Assembly (NCBI RefSeq): GCF_026914185.1
Contig: NC_070561.1
Span: 7,378,001 to 7,442,000, forward strand
Direction: 5' to 3'
Length of the DNA: 64,000 bases
DNA from: Puccinia triticina
Lineage: Eukaryota > Basidiomycota > Pucciniomycetes > Pucciniales > Pucciniaceae
The position numbers and the translations under genes were made by a program. Shown in pieces: positions 21,583 to 33,043 of the stretch. The notes below the pieces were generated by a model. It saw nothing but the letters and a program-made list of their open reading frames with translations, had not been told where the DNA came from and did not search any database. Positions within the stretch are counted from its first letter, which is position 1. Every line of letters begins with the position of its first letter.

Positions 21583-22791
21583 TCAGGAGATGTTATTTTG
21601 TCGAGATTTGGCGGTCCCGTTGCTTGTAGGAGCGGTGAGCAAGTGGAGACCGGGTGTGAAAAGCAGCGATTCAACGGTAGCGTGGACGATATTGACGGTG
21701 CCTTGGGGGGAAGGGTAGCGTTCGAAGAAGTTCTGGCAACGGGCGAGTGATTTGAGGGGCAATGGGGGTGAAGTCGAGGGAATGCTCGAGGATGCAGGAG
21801 AAAGGCCAGGAGAACCACCTCGGTTGTTGGTGGCATTGTCGCGAGCAGTTGGGAGGCCAATCGAGGCTTGATGGTCTACGGCGGGCAGATGGGTGGGGCT
21901 GTTGTGGGTGATATTGGTGCTGGTTGAGTGAGGGCGAGTGTGGTGGGAACCTTGGGTTGATGGCTGAGCTGCGTCTGGCGAGCGGGAAGGTGGAGAGCTG
22001 CAGGGAGAGGTGGGCGATCCCAGAGAGTGTGAAGGAGAAGAAGAGGCAGGATTGCTGTTCCCAGCCAAAGAACGGGGAGCATACATATGATCATGGCTGG
22101 GGGTTGAGTGGTGGGTCTTGCTGTAGAGCGCGCTGGACGGGTGGGTTGCTGAGAGAATCACGTTTGAGAGCGAGGGGGTTATTGGTGTGGCTAAGGAGGC
22201 AGGTGTTGAAGGACACCAACGAGGTGATTGGACGGAAGCGGTGGGGGCAGCGACGGCGGCCGGCGGACGAGGTTTAGGTTTCTCCTTTTGAAAAACAAAT
22301 TCAAATGGGCTAAGCCCTGTGACGAAGTTGATATTTGAGTTGATTGCGACTGTTACCGCTGGTAGAGATTCCAGCCACCTGCTTTTTCGCTCGGCTGTGA
22401 AGTTCTGAAGAATTTCCTTGACCGTTTTTCCACCCATCTTGGCGCTGTTAGCTTTCGGAGGGGGCGACAATAAGCGAACTTGTATTCCATACTTGTTCAA
22501 TAGTGTTGTGGAAAATTGAGATATCCAGCTTTTGTCTAGGTCGCATATGAAGGCGATTGGAGCTCCAAATGCCGTCACCCAGCTCTCAAAGAAGTGTCTG
22601 GCTGTTTTTTCAGCTGTATCAGCATGTCGGAACGGAATGAACCCCGCGAACCCCAAAAGCCTGCAGACGCATGTAAGGATCATGTCAAATTTGCCGGTTG
22701 AGGGAAGCGGGCCGACAAATTCTGAATTTCTAATCTCAAGTTGGTGAGTGGGGTCGTCATCTTTGTCCTGATGTGTTCGGCTAGAGTACAC
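21583..22791 (-). pseudogene. Ty3/gypsy integrase core with Ser/Pro-rich tail
   Basis: A 402-codon open frame. Residues about 25-180 match the gypsy integrase core: FVGPLPSTGKFDMIL, then AFGAPIAFICDLDKSWIS, then TVAINSNINFVTGLSPFEFVF. The expected catalytic Asp before FVGPLP is Glu, the second Asp (in CDLDKS) is present, and the expected Glu falls in ANSAKMGGKTVKE as Lys. The enzyme would be inactive as written. Residues from about 185 are Ser/Pro/Thr-rich without domains. The frame is bounded upstream by composite copy B. No zinc-binding HHCC module or reverse transcriptase is attached. Confidence 0.65.
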
Positions 22792-22794
22792 GGC

Positions 22795-23900
22795 GGGCGC
22801 GTTTCGCCGTCAAGAGGACAGAGATTTCCCGTACTCGGGACTCTGTTTGACCCACCAGTGGTTGACGACATCATGGCGGGGCGCACGATGTCTGCCAAAG
22901 AGCTGGCAGGCACACCGGTCGGATGGCCGGTGTAATAGCAGTGCCAATGCCAGCAAGCAGATTGTCCATCCGACCTGGGCCGTGTTGAAGACGACAACAT
23001 GTGTGGCATTGCGACCAGCCCACCACGCCATAACTTTGTACACCGAACCAACCAGGTTGGCCATTGAGGCGGCAGAATGCTGGCTTTCAGACCCGGGTGG
23101 GCCGCCGGCCCGATTGGCAATATTATTGATAGACAGCAACAATATTTACATTAGCAGAATGGTTTTGTTTCAAGAATTAAACAAGGAACAAGATATATGT
23201 ACACCGAGCTGATACAACTACAAACATGTCACACATACTACTATTACAATGATTTGAGCTGATTATCCGCACAAGGGAGGAGCGATGGAGAGAGGAGCGA
23301 GGGAGAGAGGAGCAATGGAGAGAGGAGAGAGGAGCGAGGGAGAGAGGAGCAATGGAGAGAGGAGCGAGGGAGAGAGGGGGAAGGAGCGAGGGAGGGAGGG
23401 GGGGAGGAGTAAGGAAGGGAGGATGGAGGAGCGAAGGAAGGAGGAGGAGCAAGGAAGGGAGCTGGATGGAGGAGCGAGGAAGGGAGGCGGATGGGGTAGA
23501 TGATGAGGGGGGACTTGAGACTGGCTCTCAAAGTCAAGAATTTCTGAAGCAGGTGACGTCACCCCTGCTGTTCAAAGTTGCCCCAAGGACTTGTGCACAG
23601 GACCGACCGCCATCTGCCCGGGAAACTGACCGAGTTGAGCAGCTCCCAACAGGTCTGGAATCATGACCGATAATATCTGGTCATGATGCCGGTCCCTAGC
23701 GAAGCGGACGTGGTTTTGCCGGGGTCGGGTCCGACCTCACGTCCTGGCCGTCAGAGATGGGGCAGCGCGTCGTCTGCAGGGCCCTGATCAGGCAATTTGC
23801 CGTCATCTGGGGACATTTCGGCGTCAATCCGGCCCGCCCGTCGGCTGGACGGGCTGGATCATCCTCGATCGCTCCCGCCGTGTATCAAGGCTTTGAGCCG
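22795..23900 (-). repeat. Composite repeat copy B, inside the LTR element
   Basis: The uninterrupted counterpart of copy A (9985-12030). It contains a purine-rich GGAGCGAGGGAGAGA tandem tract (about 23275-23510) that is expanded relative to A. It shows the empty sites for the two DNA transposons in A. Confidence 0.7.
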
Positions 23901-24228
23901 AGCGATCGAGGGATGGGTAGTGTGCGGTTTGTGAAAACAGAAAAACGGATAGATATCGTTGTAAAAAAAAAAGTCTTGCCGGCAATCCGAAGAAGGCAGT
24001 AACGTTGCAGCAATTGCAGGCCAAGTGTGAGAATGGACAAAGCGAGGTTGGGTAATCAAAGGCACGGATAAGGCAAGGTCAGGTTGAAAGGAAAAGGAGG
24101 AAAGGGTTGAGCGGAGTATGGCTTGTTGACGTTGATAGCAAAAGATGAAGTGTTTGGCACAATTCAAAACTGAAGGGAAAAAAAATTCTGGGTTGTTTGC
24201 GGGTTGTTTGTGGGCTAGAAAAAAAAAG

Positions 24229-24546
24229 TGTAAGAGTCCCGTTTGGACTCTTCACTAGAGACTTGCAAAGGCGCTGAGAAACTCGTCTCGATGGTTTCTA
24301 GTGCCCAACTGTGATTTATTTCAAAGGGGGAAGGAGCTAGCAATGAGAGATCAGTATCTCTCAGTATATACAACTGGGGAAAAGGGAGAGGGAGAGGAAA
24401 GAGAGAGAGGGAAGAAAGAGAGTACATACCTAGCAATGAGAGATCAGTATCTCTGCAGAGCTAGGTAGGTGAGGAGGAGTCAGGACTATATGGGTCCAGA
24501 TCTGTATCTTGTGATATGTGTGTGACACCTTGGGAGGGGGCTCACA
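24229..24546 (-). repeat. 5' LTR of the 20803-24546 element
   Basis: 318 bp, same length as its partner with only scattered substitutions, followed by the target duplication ATACT. Confidence 0.85.
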
Positions 24547-24960
24547 ATACTCTTTTTCTGAACCTTGCTTATCCAGAGTGAAAATCTTTGTCTCTTGACT
24601 GTTTCTTCTTTACTTCTCTTCATCTCAAAATCACTCAAGATCAAGGTTACTCTGTTAATCCTAGACCTAGTATAAAAATCAGAGCAGTTTAGTTTACTAT
24701 TCTGTGTCCCCCCAACATCCCCTTGGTGCGCGCAGAGGCTGTATCCCTTTTTGGTCTGGCACAGCTGTCCTTAAAACATTTCCAGGTTGTTCAAGTGGAC
24801 TTTGAGGATCCTTTTACAAAGAGTAGATAGACCACCTCCTGATCATATCTTTCCCTTTCTCTTCTTCTCTCTCTCTTCCCCTCTCTCTGGTTGTAGTTCT
24901 TTATCCCAAGAAATACAAGCAGTGCCCACCTTTTTTCCTTGTTTCCTCTTTTCACTTTAG
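24547..24960 (+). repeat. Right half of the split old repeat
   Basis: Continues the family of 19690-20802 beyond the LTR insertion. Shared words with the inverted copy include CTGAACCTTG, GGTCTGGCACAGCTGTCCTT and GTAGTTCTTTATCCCAAGAA. Confidence 0.65.
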
Positions 24961-25794
24961 AGAAACAGGCTCACAAATATCATGAATAAAATTTTAGCTT
25001 GGTTGCAGAGACATAGTGGCAGAAGCACAAAATATAAATTAGGGGATATTGTGCAACCAATCAGACTCAATTTATCTGGGGAGATTCATCAAACATTAAA
25101 ATTTGTATTATGGGATAATATCAGTTGATCCATGGAATATATTGGGGAAACACATCCCATTACTCTTTGATTGCTAACAACAGAAACCTGTCGCAAAACT
25201 GGTGAAAATTTCACAACAAAATAAATCTCAGGCCTAGTAGACATGTAGCATATCACATACAATGAGTTACACATACAAAAAAATGAAATGGAACAAAATG
25301 GTGCAGGGTTAAGACAAATCTTTGTTTTGAAAAGCAGATTTGGAAAATTCCACTAAAATCAAAGGTTAAATTTCATGGCACTCCCATTCCCCCCCTGTCT
25401 TCCTGATCAGACTTGATATGTTTGCTGAGGAAGAATTAATTTGGGGTTGTAAAAATGACTGATTTTATCATGTAAGAAAATGAAGCTTTTCCTGTGGTTG
25501 AAACCTAAGATAGGGGGAAAGTGATAGACAGAGGGATGATATGTTGGAGGAAGAAAAAATAATTAAATCTCCGTTTGGACGCCCCAAATTCAGTTATAAA
25601 TCGCGCAACTTATCACCGGGGGTGCTTGGGGTATAACACCAAATTTATATGTGTTTGGGACGGCCAATGATATTGTAAACTTCATTACTCTGTGTTGCAG
25701 GCCATTCATATCCACAGCCATTTTGGAAGTAGAGGTCCTGACCTCTATTTCGGGTGATATTTGGTCATCAGTATACCTAGGAACATGTACACAA
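24961..25794. other. Intergenic, nothing recognised
   Basis: AT-rich, with no coding frame that shows motifs. A CCGTTTGGACGCCCC word at about 25571 resembles the ends of foldback MITEs, but no matching end was found. Confidence 0.45.
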
Positions 25795-26225
25795 CCTCTG
25801 GATGACCCGTTCAACTGGTCATCCAGAGGAGTCCTACACACCACCTCAATGACCGGTCAGCGGGTCATTGAGGTGGACATAAGCTGCAAATTTAACCGCT
25901 CAATGACTGATCAAATGGTCATCCAGAGGTCGTACCCACTTCGATGACCGGTTGATCGGCCATCAAAGAGGACACATCCTCTCAATTACCGGTCAAACCT
26001 TCATCAAGAGGATGTGTCCTCTCAATGACCGGCCAACCGGTCATCAAAAGGGACACAACCTCTTGATGAACGGTCAACCGGTCATTGAAGAAGCCATGCC
26101 CTCTTGATGACCAGCCAACTGGTCATTGAGGGGGAAACACAACCTCTCAATGAATGGTCAACCGGTTATCAAAGAGGACATGCACTCTTGATGACTGGTT
26201 AAACAGTCATTGAATAGGATGTTGC
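25795..26225. repeat. GACCGGT minisatellite array 1
   Basis: Degenerate tandem units of about 40-50 bases, each an imperfect palindrome around GACCGGT..ACCGGTCATC with ATCAAGAGG or CCTCTTGATGA spacers. A further short piece lies at 26415-26520, and a second array at 27385-27800. Confidence 0.7.
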
Positions 26226-26559
26226 GAGGGACAAGGGACAAAAACCAAAGTCCACTGCTGACAGGCATGTGACACTTTGGGAGTGAGAAAATATTGTTCT
26301 GATTCACTGAGGATCAAACTCCAGGCATCAATCTAGTGTAGACTAAATACAAGAATGGACGTGTTTGGTTGAAGCATACAATGTACTAAATATAAGCACA
26401 TATGTATCTCAACAGAGGACACACCCTCTTGATGACTGGTCAAATGGTCATTGAGAGAAGTCCTCTGGATGACCAGTCAAACCGGTCATCCAGAGGTTGT
26501 ACCCACTTCAATGATGTGAGCCTGAGCCTCTATAGTGGCTACAGGACAAAAGAAAAATG

Positions 26560-27390
26560 GGGGACACTGGTTGTATTTCTTGGGATAAAGAACTACAAAC
26601 AGAGAGTAAGAGAGAAAGAGAAAGAAAGAGAGAGAGTAAGAGAAATATATGATCTGGAGGGGGTCTATCTACTCCTTATAGGAGGATCCTCAAAAGTCAA
26701 CTTGAATCACCTGGAAAAGTGATAAGGACAGCTGTGCCAGACCAACAGGGGCTACAGCCTCCGCGCGCACCAAGGAGACGGTGGGGGGACACAGAATAGT
26801 AAAACTAATCTGCTCTGATTTTTAGACTGAGTCTAGGATTAACAGAGTAAACTTTGATCTTGAAAGGTTTTAAGTGAAAGCAATAAAGAGAAGCAATCAA
26901 GAGACACAGAGAATCACTCTGGATAATCAAGGTTCAAATGAAGAGTATACTTACTGTCAATAACCTAGGCGCCTGTGACAGTAGGTGTACTGGGAGCGTG
27001 GTATCCTCTTGTGGGGTGATCCTGGGTTATCTACGGCGTGGTTCTGGGTGGTCTGAAGTCTGTAGATCCTCCTCAGGCAAGGGGGATCCTGACTTCGAAA
27101 ATTTTCACAGTTTGCTTATGTAATTACATATGTACATGTGGTTTGGCGCGCCTGGTAGCGCTGACACGTCACAACTGCGCATGCGCGCCACAACTCAAGA
27201 ACTCAGGGAAGGAGTAGAGTTACAAAGAATTTGTAAGTTGTAACTAGGGTTAAAATTGCATGAGGAAACAGAATATGAAGTCAAAACAAGGATATCTCTT
27301 AAGATGGAAAAGATATAAAGTAATTTGTATGTAAAAGTAGATAAAAGGCAGACTTTAGGTCAGCTGTGATGACTCTAAGGCTGACAAATG
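26560..27390 (-). repeat. Inverted copy of the old repeat family (empty-site copy)
   Basis: Reverse complement of the family at 19690-20802 and 24547-24960, unbroken. At 26944-26948 it shows a single AGTAT where the plus copy has ATACT on both sides of the LTR element. It appears to lie inside the GACCGGT minisatellite, pieces of which flank it. Confidence 0.7.
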
Positions 27391-27800
27391 ACCAGTTGAT
27401 TGGTCATCAAAGAGGACAAAACACCTCGTTGACTGGGGCCGGTCATCAGGAGTCATCGGAAGGGTGTGTCCTCTTTGATGACCGGTTTGCCTGTCATCAA
27501 GAGGGTGTGTCCTCTTCAATGACCGGTTGGCCAGTCATCAAGAGGGGATGTCCTCTTTGATGACCGTTCAACCGGTCATCAAGAGGGTATGTCCTCTTCA
27601 ATGACCGGTCAACAGGAGTGTCCTCGTCAATGACCAGTTGGCCGGTCATTGAGAGGGTGTGTCCTCTTCAATGACCGTTCAACAGGTCATCAAGAGGGTG
27701 TGTCCTCTTTGATGACCAGTTGACTGGTCATTGAAAGGGTGAAGTCCCCCTAGATGACCAGTTCACCAGTCATTGAGGGGGTGAATTACTCTGGCTGGCT
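27385..27800. repeat. GACCGGT minisatellite array 2
   Basis: About nine degenerate units of the form GTGTGTCCTCTTCAATGACC, then GGTTGGCC, then GGTCATCAAGAGG, each palindromic at its core. The same family as 25795-26225. Confidence 0.7.
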
Positions 27801-27976
27801 GGTTAAACCGGTAATTCAGAGGTTGTGCACTCCCAGGAGTGTGTTGTGTGTAAATGTATGACACTGGTCTGCTTTGGTTTGCCAAACAGTCAGGTGATAA
27901 ATGGACCCTAGGAATGTTTATGGAGTGCATGCCAAACAGACAAATTATAAATCTGTTGGTGGCATAATTAATTTTA

Positions 27977-28200
27977 GGGGCAGGCTAAATACACACCAAA
28001 AAATTACTTCATCCACTCCAAAAATGGAGTGAACAGTAGTCCACTCCAACTTTCATTGGAGTGAACCACAGTCTACTCCAAATTTTGTTGGAGTGAACAA
28101 AATTACACTCCAAAAAAGCCTGTTTTTTGGAGTGTACCCATGATGCACTCCAAAAATTTTGGAGTGAACCCAATTCCACTCCAAAAATATTTTTTCAAGG

Positions 28201-28240
<40 letters not shown>

Positions 28241-28876
28241 GAGTGCACAGATGTTTACTCCAAATTTATTGGAGTGGATTAAGGCTTCTCAAATTTGAAA
28301 AAAAATGCAATTTTGAATCTGTATAATCAAAACTTGTAACTTTGAAAAATGTATATTCCAAGTTCTTGGGATGGAGTACCAGGAAAAGTTTATAGCAGTA
28401 GTATGCAGGTTACATGAATCAACCTAATTGAATCCCCCCAAATTTATTTCTGGTGAAGGTTTTAGTCATTGTAGAAACTGAAAGAATTGTACATACATCA
28501 TTTTTGATGTATTTTAAATACCCATATGATGCTGACATAAGGTTTTGTTCCTCTTTGAGAACCCTGAATTCTTTCACTAGAATATTGTGTAAAACCACTC
28601 CAATAAATTTGGAGTGAACGTCTGTGCACTCCAAAAAAATAAATCATTTTACCTTGGAAAAAATATTTTTGGAGTGGAATTGGGTTCACTCCAAAATTTT
28701 TGGAGTGCATTATGGGTGCACTCCAAAAAACAGGCTTTTTTGGAGTGTAATTTTGTTCACTCCAACAAAATTTGGAGTAGACTATGGTTCACTCCAATGA
28801 AAGTTGGAGTGGACTACTGTTCACTCCATTTTTGGAGTGGATGTAGTAATTTTTTGGTGTGGATTTAGCCTGCCCC
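27977..28876. mobile_element. Large modular foldback element, 900 bp, 8-bp TSD
   Basis: Inverted arms (about 27977-28205 and 28600-28876) start GGGGCAGGCTAAATACACAC and end TTAGCCTGCCCC. Inside each arm, short palindromes of CACTCCAA and TTGGAGTG alternate about every 30 bases. TAATTTTA lies exactly on both sides (27969-27976, 28877-28884), as for hAT elements. The centre holds a run of about 34 T (28206-28239). No transposase. Confidence 0.8.
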
Positions 28877-28921
28877 TAATTTTATGACACTCAAAATTCA
28901 TTTTGGGTGTTATGTAATTTA

Positions 28922-29118
28922 CTAGAGGCCAAGGCGGCTGCGCCGCTGCAGTGAAAAAAACACAATTATAGGCATGGGCCCTGGCATTGCATTTTGTTAT
29001 ATTGTAAATCAGTTATTTTGCCATAAAAATAGGACTACCAAACTTGGACATCATGTTTTCATAATTTCGTGCCAAGTCTTAAGAATACACTAGAGTTTAA
29101 GGCGGCTACGCCGCTGCA
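28922..29118 (+). repeat. Duplicated AAGGCGGCTNCGCCGCTGCAG motif
   Basis: The sequence CTAGAG followed within 6 bases by AAGGCGGCT, then GCGCCGCTGCAG or ACGCCGCTGCAG, occurs at 28922-28951 and 29085-29118. GCGGC/GCCGC form a small hairpin in each copy. Confidence 0.5.
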
Positions 29119-30396
29119 GGGAATAAGCCCCCATCCCTCAACCCCCCCCCCCCCCCCGGCTCTGACACATACACAAGCTGTCATCCTTGAGCAAATATAT
29201 TTCATTGCAAATGTGAGCAGTGCCACTCCAGAGAGGAGGCCGTACATTCTTAAGAGCTCTGCACAGGGGTAAGTGAGCAAGGAAGTTATTGTTGTATCAC
29301 TTACATTACATTGAAATAGATGTATGGCTACCAATAGGCCTAGCAGTTAGGCTAGGCTTGAGGTGAGGAGAAGACATGGTGGATGTAGTGAAAGTTGAGA
29401 AATGGCTGTATATGATGGGGGAGGGGAAATTATTTGAAGGAATAAAATTTGAGAAAGGCTTGATTATCATCTCAACTTCAAGCTTCCTTTGAACTTCTGG
29501 AAGTTTTTAGATTTTTATTGTAGTGTAAGTTGAAGTGTGAAATCTCTTTTCCATCAGCCCCCTCATTGTTGCACAACTTTCCTCTTTACAGCAGGAGCAT
29601 CTCTCAACAGCGGCACCACATTAAACATTGCATGCAATATTAGGTATGTTCTCCACAGTTACTGTAAACATTGTGGGCACAGTCCTTGCATTTGTTTCAG
29701 GTTTGCTACAGCAAACACGATGTCACATTGTGTTTGCTGTTTGATTTGAGGGACTTCCACGACATCACACACCACCCTCATCTGTGCAAGACACAGCAGT
29801 TTAAGAATTGCCCAACCACAAAACATACAAGTTTTTACACTTTTGCAGAATTTCCATCCCTAAACCAACTCTTCCTGTCACATTTTGCACGCCATGAATC
29901 TCATAAATGATTGATTGTTTCCCAAGTTGATATTTTTCCCAATTAGTTATTGTAAAATATGGAAATAGGAGTTGAAATGGTTTGTCACTATGTTAAAAGG
30001 CCCACTCACCACACCTTGACATGCCTTCTCACGCAAAATGATTAATATTTATTGACAACAAAAGAAACAATCATGGATGCCTTTCGACGACTTCTATATG
30101 CGCCAAATCGACGCATGTAATGGTGATCTGTGCAACACAGGGGGCCGAACTGCCGGCATGAGTTCCTTGCCTGACGCTTTCTTTTGGTGATAAGAGCTTT
30201 ATGGATTTGGGGGAGAGGCAGAAAGGGTTTTTTCCCTTTCTTGCCTCGACCAGGGGGGAGAAATGAGTGTATTTGGACCACAAAGCAAAGAAGGTGTGGG
30301 GTTCGGGCGCAAACCCATGACCTCAAGGTTTGGTAGGAGCCTGAGCCGCGGACAAACCCCCACACGCCGTAGAAGACAGTGTAAAAAAAAAAAAAA
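29119..30396. other. Intergenic, nothing firmly recognised
   Basis: A C run lies at about 29143-29157. At about 30294-30360 (minus) there is a weak tRNA-like shape with GGGTTTG/CGAACCC ends, too degenerate to call. No gene seen. Confidence 0.4.
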
Positions 30397-30795
30397 CTAC
30401 TCAATCTCCACCCCCTCCCGTGCAACGTTCCTCAATATTGCCTTTGTTCTGGCCACATCGCCTTGTCCATACAGCCCAATGTAGAGCCGGTAGCAGCGGG
30501 AGGTCCGCCTCCCTAGGGTGCAGACGTCCTCGTCGCTCATGCCCAATGCAAGTCTTAGTGAGGCACCGCCTACACGAAAACTATGTCCGAGTATGCGTGA
30601 CCCTTTTGGGCAAGGGCCGTCCGTACCCAAGATAAAACTTCCTTCTTCGTCAAATGGAACCGTTTGCCACCTTTGAGGTATCCGAAAAGGGGGGTCCTGG
30701 AAGAGCCGGTCCCGGAAAGTCGACGCCTAAGCGTGGCCACCGGGCACAGGATGCCCTGTTGTTTAGTCAGGACGATCAGCTGGGGCAGCGCGGGT
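30397..30795 (-). pseudogene. Tyrosine recombinase C-terminal remnant (Crypton/DIRS-like), frameshifted
   Basis: Two minus-strand frames join across a shift at about 30601-30612. The upstream part reads GILCPVATLRRRLSG..TPLFGYLKGGKRFHLTKKEV. The downstream part reads SRILGHSFRVGGASLRLALG, then LGRRTSRCYRLYI. GHSFRVGG supplies the catalytic His-x-x-Arg pair and the RCYRLYI segment the nucleophile tyrosine region of tyrosine recombinases. The frame ends at a stop after GVEIE. The N-terminal part with the first catalytic Arg is missing. It fits Crypton or DIRS/Ngaro elements, and I cannot choose between them. Confidence 0.55.
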
Positions 30796-31774
30796 GTCAG
30801 GGTCAAGAAAAATGGCGCTCGTCGGCGCCGACGGCGCTGTCCTTGACGTCGTTGTTGTCGTTGTGGGTGGGGTCGTTGTTGTGGGTGGGGTCGATGTTGT
30901 GGGTGGGATCGATGTTGTGGGGGTCGTGGGGACAGGGGCGGGAGATGCTCGGAGAGAAGAGGAAGGAGAGGGGACGGGGAGAGGCGTGGACGGGCCTGTC
31001 TGCCGCGCGGAGACGTGACAAGAGGTCGGCGTGACGGGCGCGAGGAAGCGTGGAGCGGCGGGCCTGCGCGCGAGCTGGTCATGGTGATCCTCGGAGTCCT
31101 CGTCGTCGTCCTCGTGGTTGAGGGGGATGGAGGCGCTGATATCGCTGGGTGCGCCGTCGTCGTGGTCGATGGAGAGGGGCCGATGGGGCAGGGTGCGGTG
31201 GGACGAACGAGGAGGAGGAGGGATGGTCGTCGGCGTCGGAGCAGAAGCCGATGTTGAAGGGGATGCCCTCGAGCACGGAGCCGTAGCCGGAGCGGACCGA
31301 GGAGGTGGACGAGAGACGGACCAGACTGGCCGCCGGCGAGCCCTCCGAGCCTCGCGCTGTCGCCCCCGATTGCCCACTCGGCCGCTGCGGCTTTTGGCCC
31401 GCAAACGGCTTGAACGGCTCCGGCAGACTGCCCGAGGGACTCCCGCCTGCGGAAGGCGTGGAAGGAACAAAGCCGGCGCAGGCGGGGAGCGAGGGCATCG
31501 GCGGGGGCGAGCCGTCGCGAGACGTCCGTCGGGCCTCCTCAGTGATGATCGAGGAGAGCGAGATAGCCCTGTTGCGTCCGAGAGCCTTGAGATTCACATG
31601 GTGATGCGCAGTCTCGCTGGCCGCGCCCTGCATCTGGCCGTGCTGTTGTGGAGGATGCGTTGGGCGAGGGTGGCGGCGGAGCGGCCGAGGACGGTGGGGA
31701 ACTCGACCTCCTCGTCTTCGATGAAGCTGTCGCAGACGCTGCTGCCGCCAAAGCTGGAGCTAGCAATCGAGTAG
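30796..31774 (-). CDS. GC-rich low-complexity protein fragment, unknown function
   Basis: Minus-strand GC-rich sequence with protein-like stretches in more than one frame: ASSSFGGSSVCDSFIEDEEV and LGRSAATLAQRILHNSTAR, then NLKALGRNRAISLSSIITEE, then SGYGSVLEGIPFNIGF, then LSIDHDDGAPSDIS and NHEDDDEDSEDH. Joining them needs introns or frameshifts I could not place. Near its 3' end is a CCCACAACATCGAC-type 15-18-bp tandem repeat (about 30838-30925). It runs into the recombinase remnant without a clean end, so it is probably a host gene truncated or invaded there. I do not recognise the family. Confidence 0.35.
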
Positions 31775-32029
31775 GCCCTTTAGCTTTATCCAGTATCCAG
31801 TAAAGGGTTGTCATTGTTGGACAGAGGGGGGCGTGCTGAAGGTGTAGCATGGGGCGTTCCTGGACCCTGGTTGGTGTTCGCCACGGGGCCGGGTGGGCGT
31901 GGTATCAGTAGTGTCCCCAAGGCGGTTACGGGTTGGCAAGGCGTGGTGCGGTGCTGCTGATGGGTATATGTATAAGGGGAGGGAAGTGGAACGATGGATC
32001 CGCAGGGGATTCGGTTTCGTCCGCCCCCT

Positions 32030-32433
32030 TGTCAAACTCAGGTCGGAAACCATGAAACAAAAAGTTCAAAAATCAAGATAAAGGGTTCTATTATCTACGA
32101 AAGTTCTACGCAACGCGCACGGATCAAGGGATGCGCTCATTAGACGACAACAAAGGATCAATCATTGTTATAGTTTCTACACCTTAAAGATGTTCTTTCA
32201 AAATCTAAACTTATTTTCATCATATATATATATCTTCAAAGAATCGTTGTAATTTCCCTTTTCTTTAAGAGATTTATTTTGTTATTTTTCTTTATCATCA
32301 CAAAATCTTTGCTATAAATATAAGTTATCTCAAGTTACACGTCAGAAGTTAAAATTCAGATAAAAAGTCCAAAACAGAGAAAAGAAAGTAAAAGTCTAGG
32401 GTTTTTGAAGTGAAAAAAGCCGCGTTCTTTACA
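32030..32433 (+). repeat. 5' LTR of the gypsy element
   Basis: 404 bp, TGTCAAACTCAGG to TTCTTTACA. It differs from the 3' LTR only by 3 extra bases in a CAT/ATAT run at about 32220. An untranslated leader follows to 33043, with no obvious primer-binding site. Confidence 0.95.
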
Positions 32434-33043
32434 TTATAAATCTCTCATCAAAATCACTCGACAGTAGTAGAGTATAAAATAGTAGTATACAGTGATAGTT
32501 ATAGTTTTCGTTTCTCAGACAGAGTCATAGTTAAGGTCGATAGAGTTCAAGTTTCCTACACACGCATACTTCGTATCATCTATCATCATTCCGTCATACT
32601 CTCCGGATACTTTTCTCGACGGGGATTTGGACCATTCAGGGTCTCCTTCCCCTTCTTCGTCTAGTGATTCTCCGCAGTGGTTCTCACCCACCTCTTCCCC
32701 GCAAAGACAACATCTCCCAGCAGTCCCATCTCCACTTCGACAAAGCAGTAGTATTTTGGATCTTCCTGAGAACTCGCAGGCGAGAGACTTCGGTCGACAG
32801 AATCCCCCTCATCTCCCACAATCTTCCACGAGTTTATCTCCCACGCGGGTCGCCTCTTTTCATTCCCGAGCGGTGCGATATCGGCCGAACAATCAATACC
32901 TCTCTAGATCTTGACTTCTACATTCTCAAATTCGACAACAAGCTCAACAAATTTCCTCAGACACAGAGCTTCTTCATTTGCAAGTTAATAGTATTATTAA
33001 CTCTGTTGCTTCTCGTTCCTCTTCTACCTTTACACAGCAGCAA

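Larger units (their letters stand above)
20803..24546 (-). mobile_element. LTR retrotransposon remnant, 3744 bp, TSD ATACT
   Basis: Two 318-bp direct repeats bound the element and are flanked by ATACT at 20798-20802 and 24547-24551. The inverted repeat copy at about 26944 preserves the uninterrupted target. Read on the minus strand, the LTRs start TGTGAGCCCCC and end CTCTTACA. A purine tract (reverse of 21121-21132, AGGAGGGGAGAC) precedes the 3' LTR, and the surviving integrase frame is on the same strand. Gag, protease, reverse transcriptase and RNase H are gone. Confidence 0.85.

Noticed and set aside
22810..23142. Apparent protein shared by composite copies A and B (for example LADIVRPAMMSSTTGG)
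   Set aside because: Two minus-strand frames are partly open in each copy but neither is conserved as a protein over indels. It is better explained as retroelement interior.
23263..23562. Ser/Leu/Pro-rich peptides over the purine-rich tract
   Set aside because: They are products of a simple GGAGAG-type tandem sequence read on the minus strand.
30294..30360. Possible tRNA on the minus strand with GGGTTTG/CGAACCC ends
   Set aside because: D and T arms do not form, and the B-box is too degenerate.
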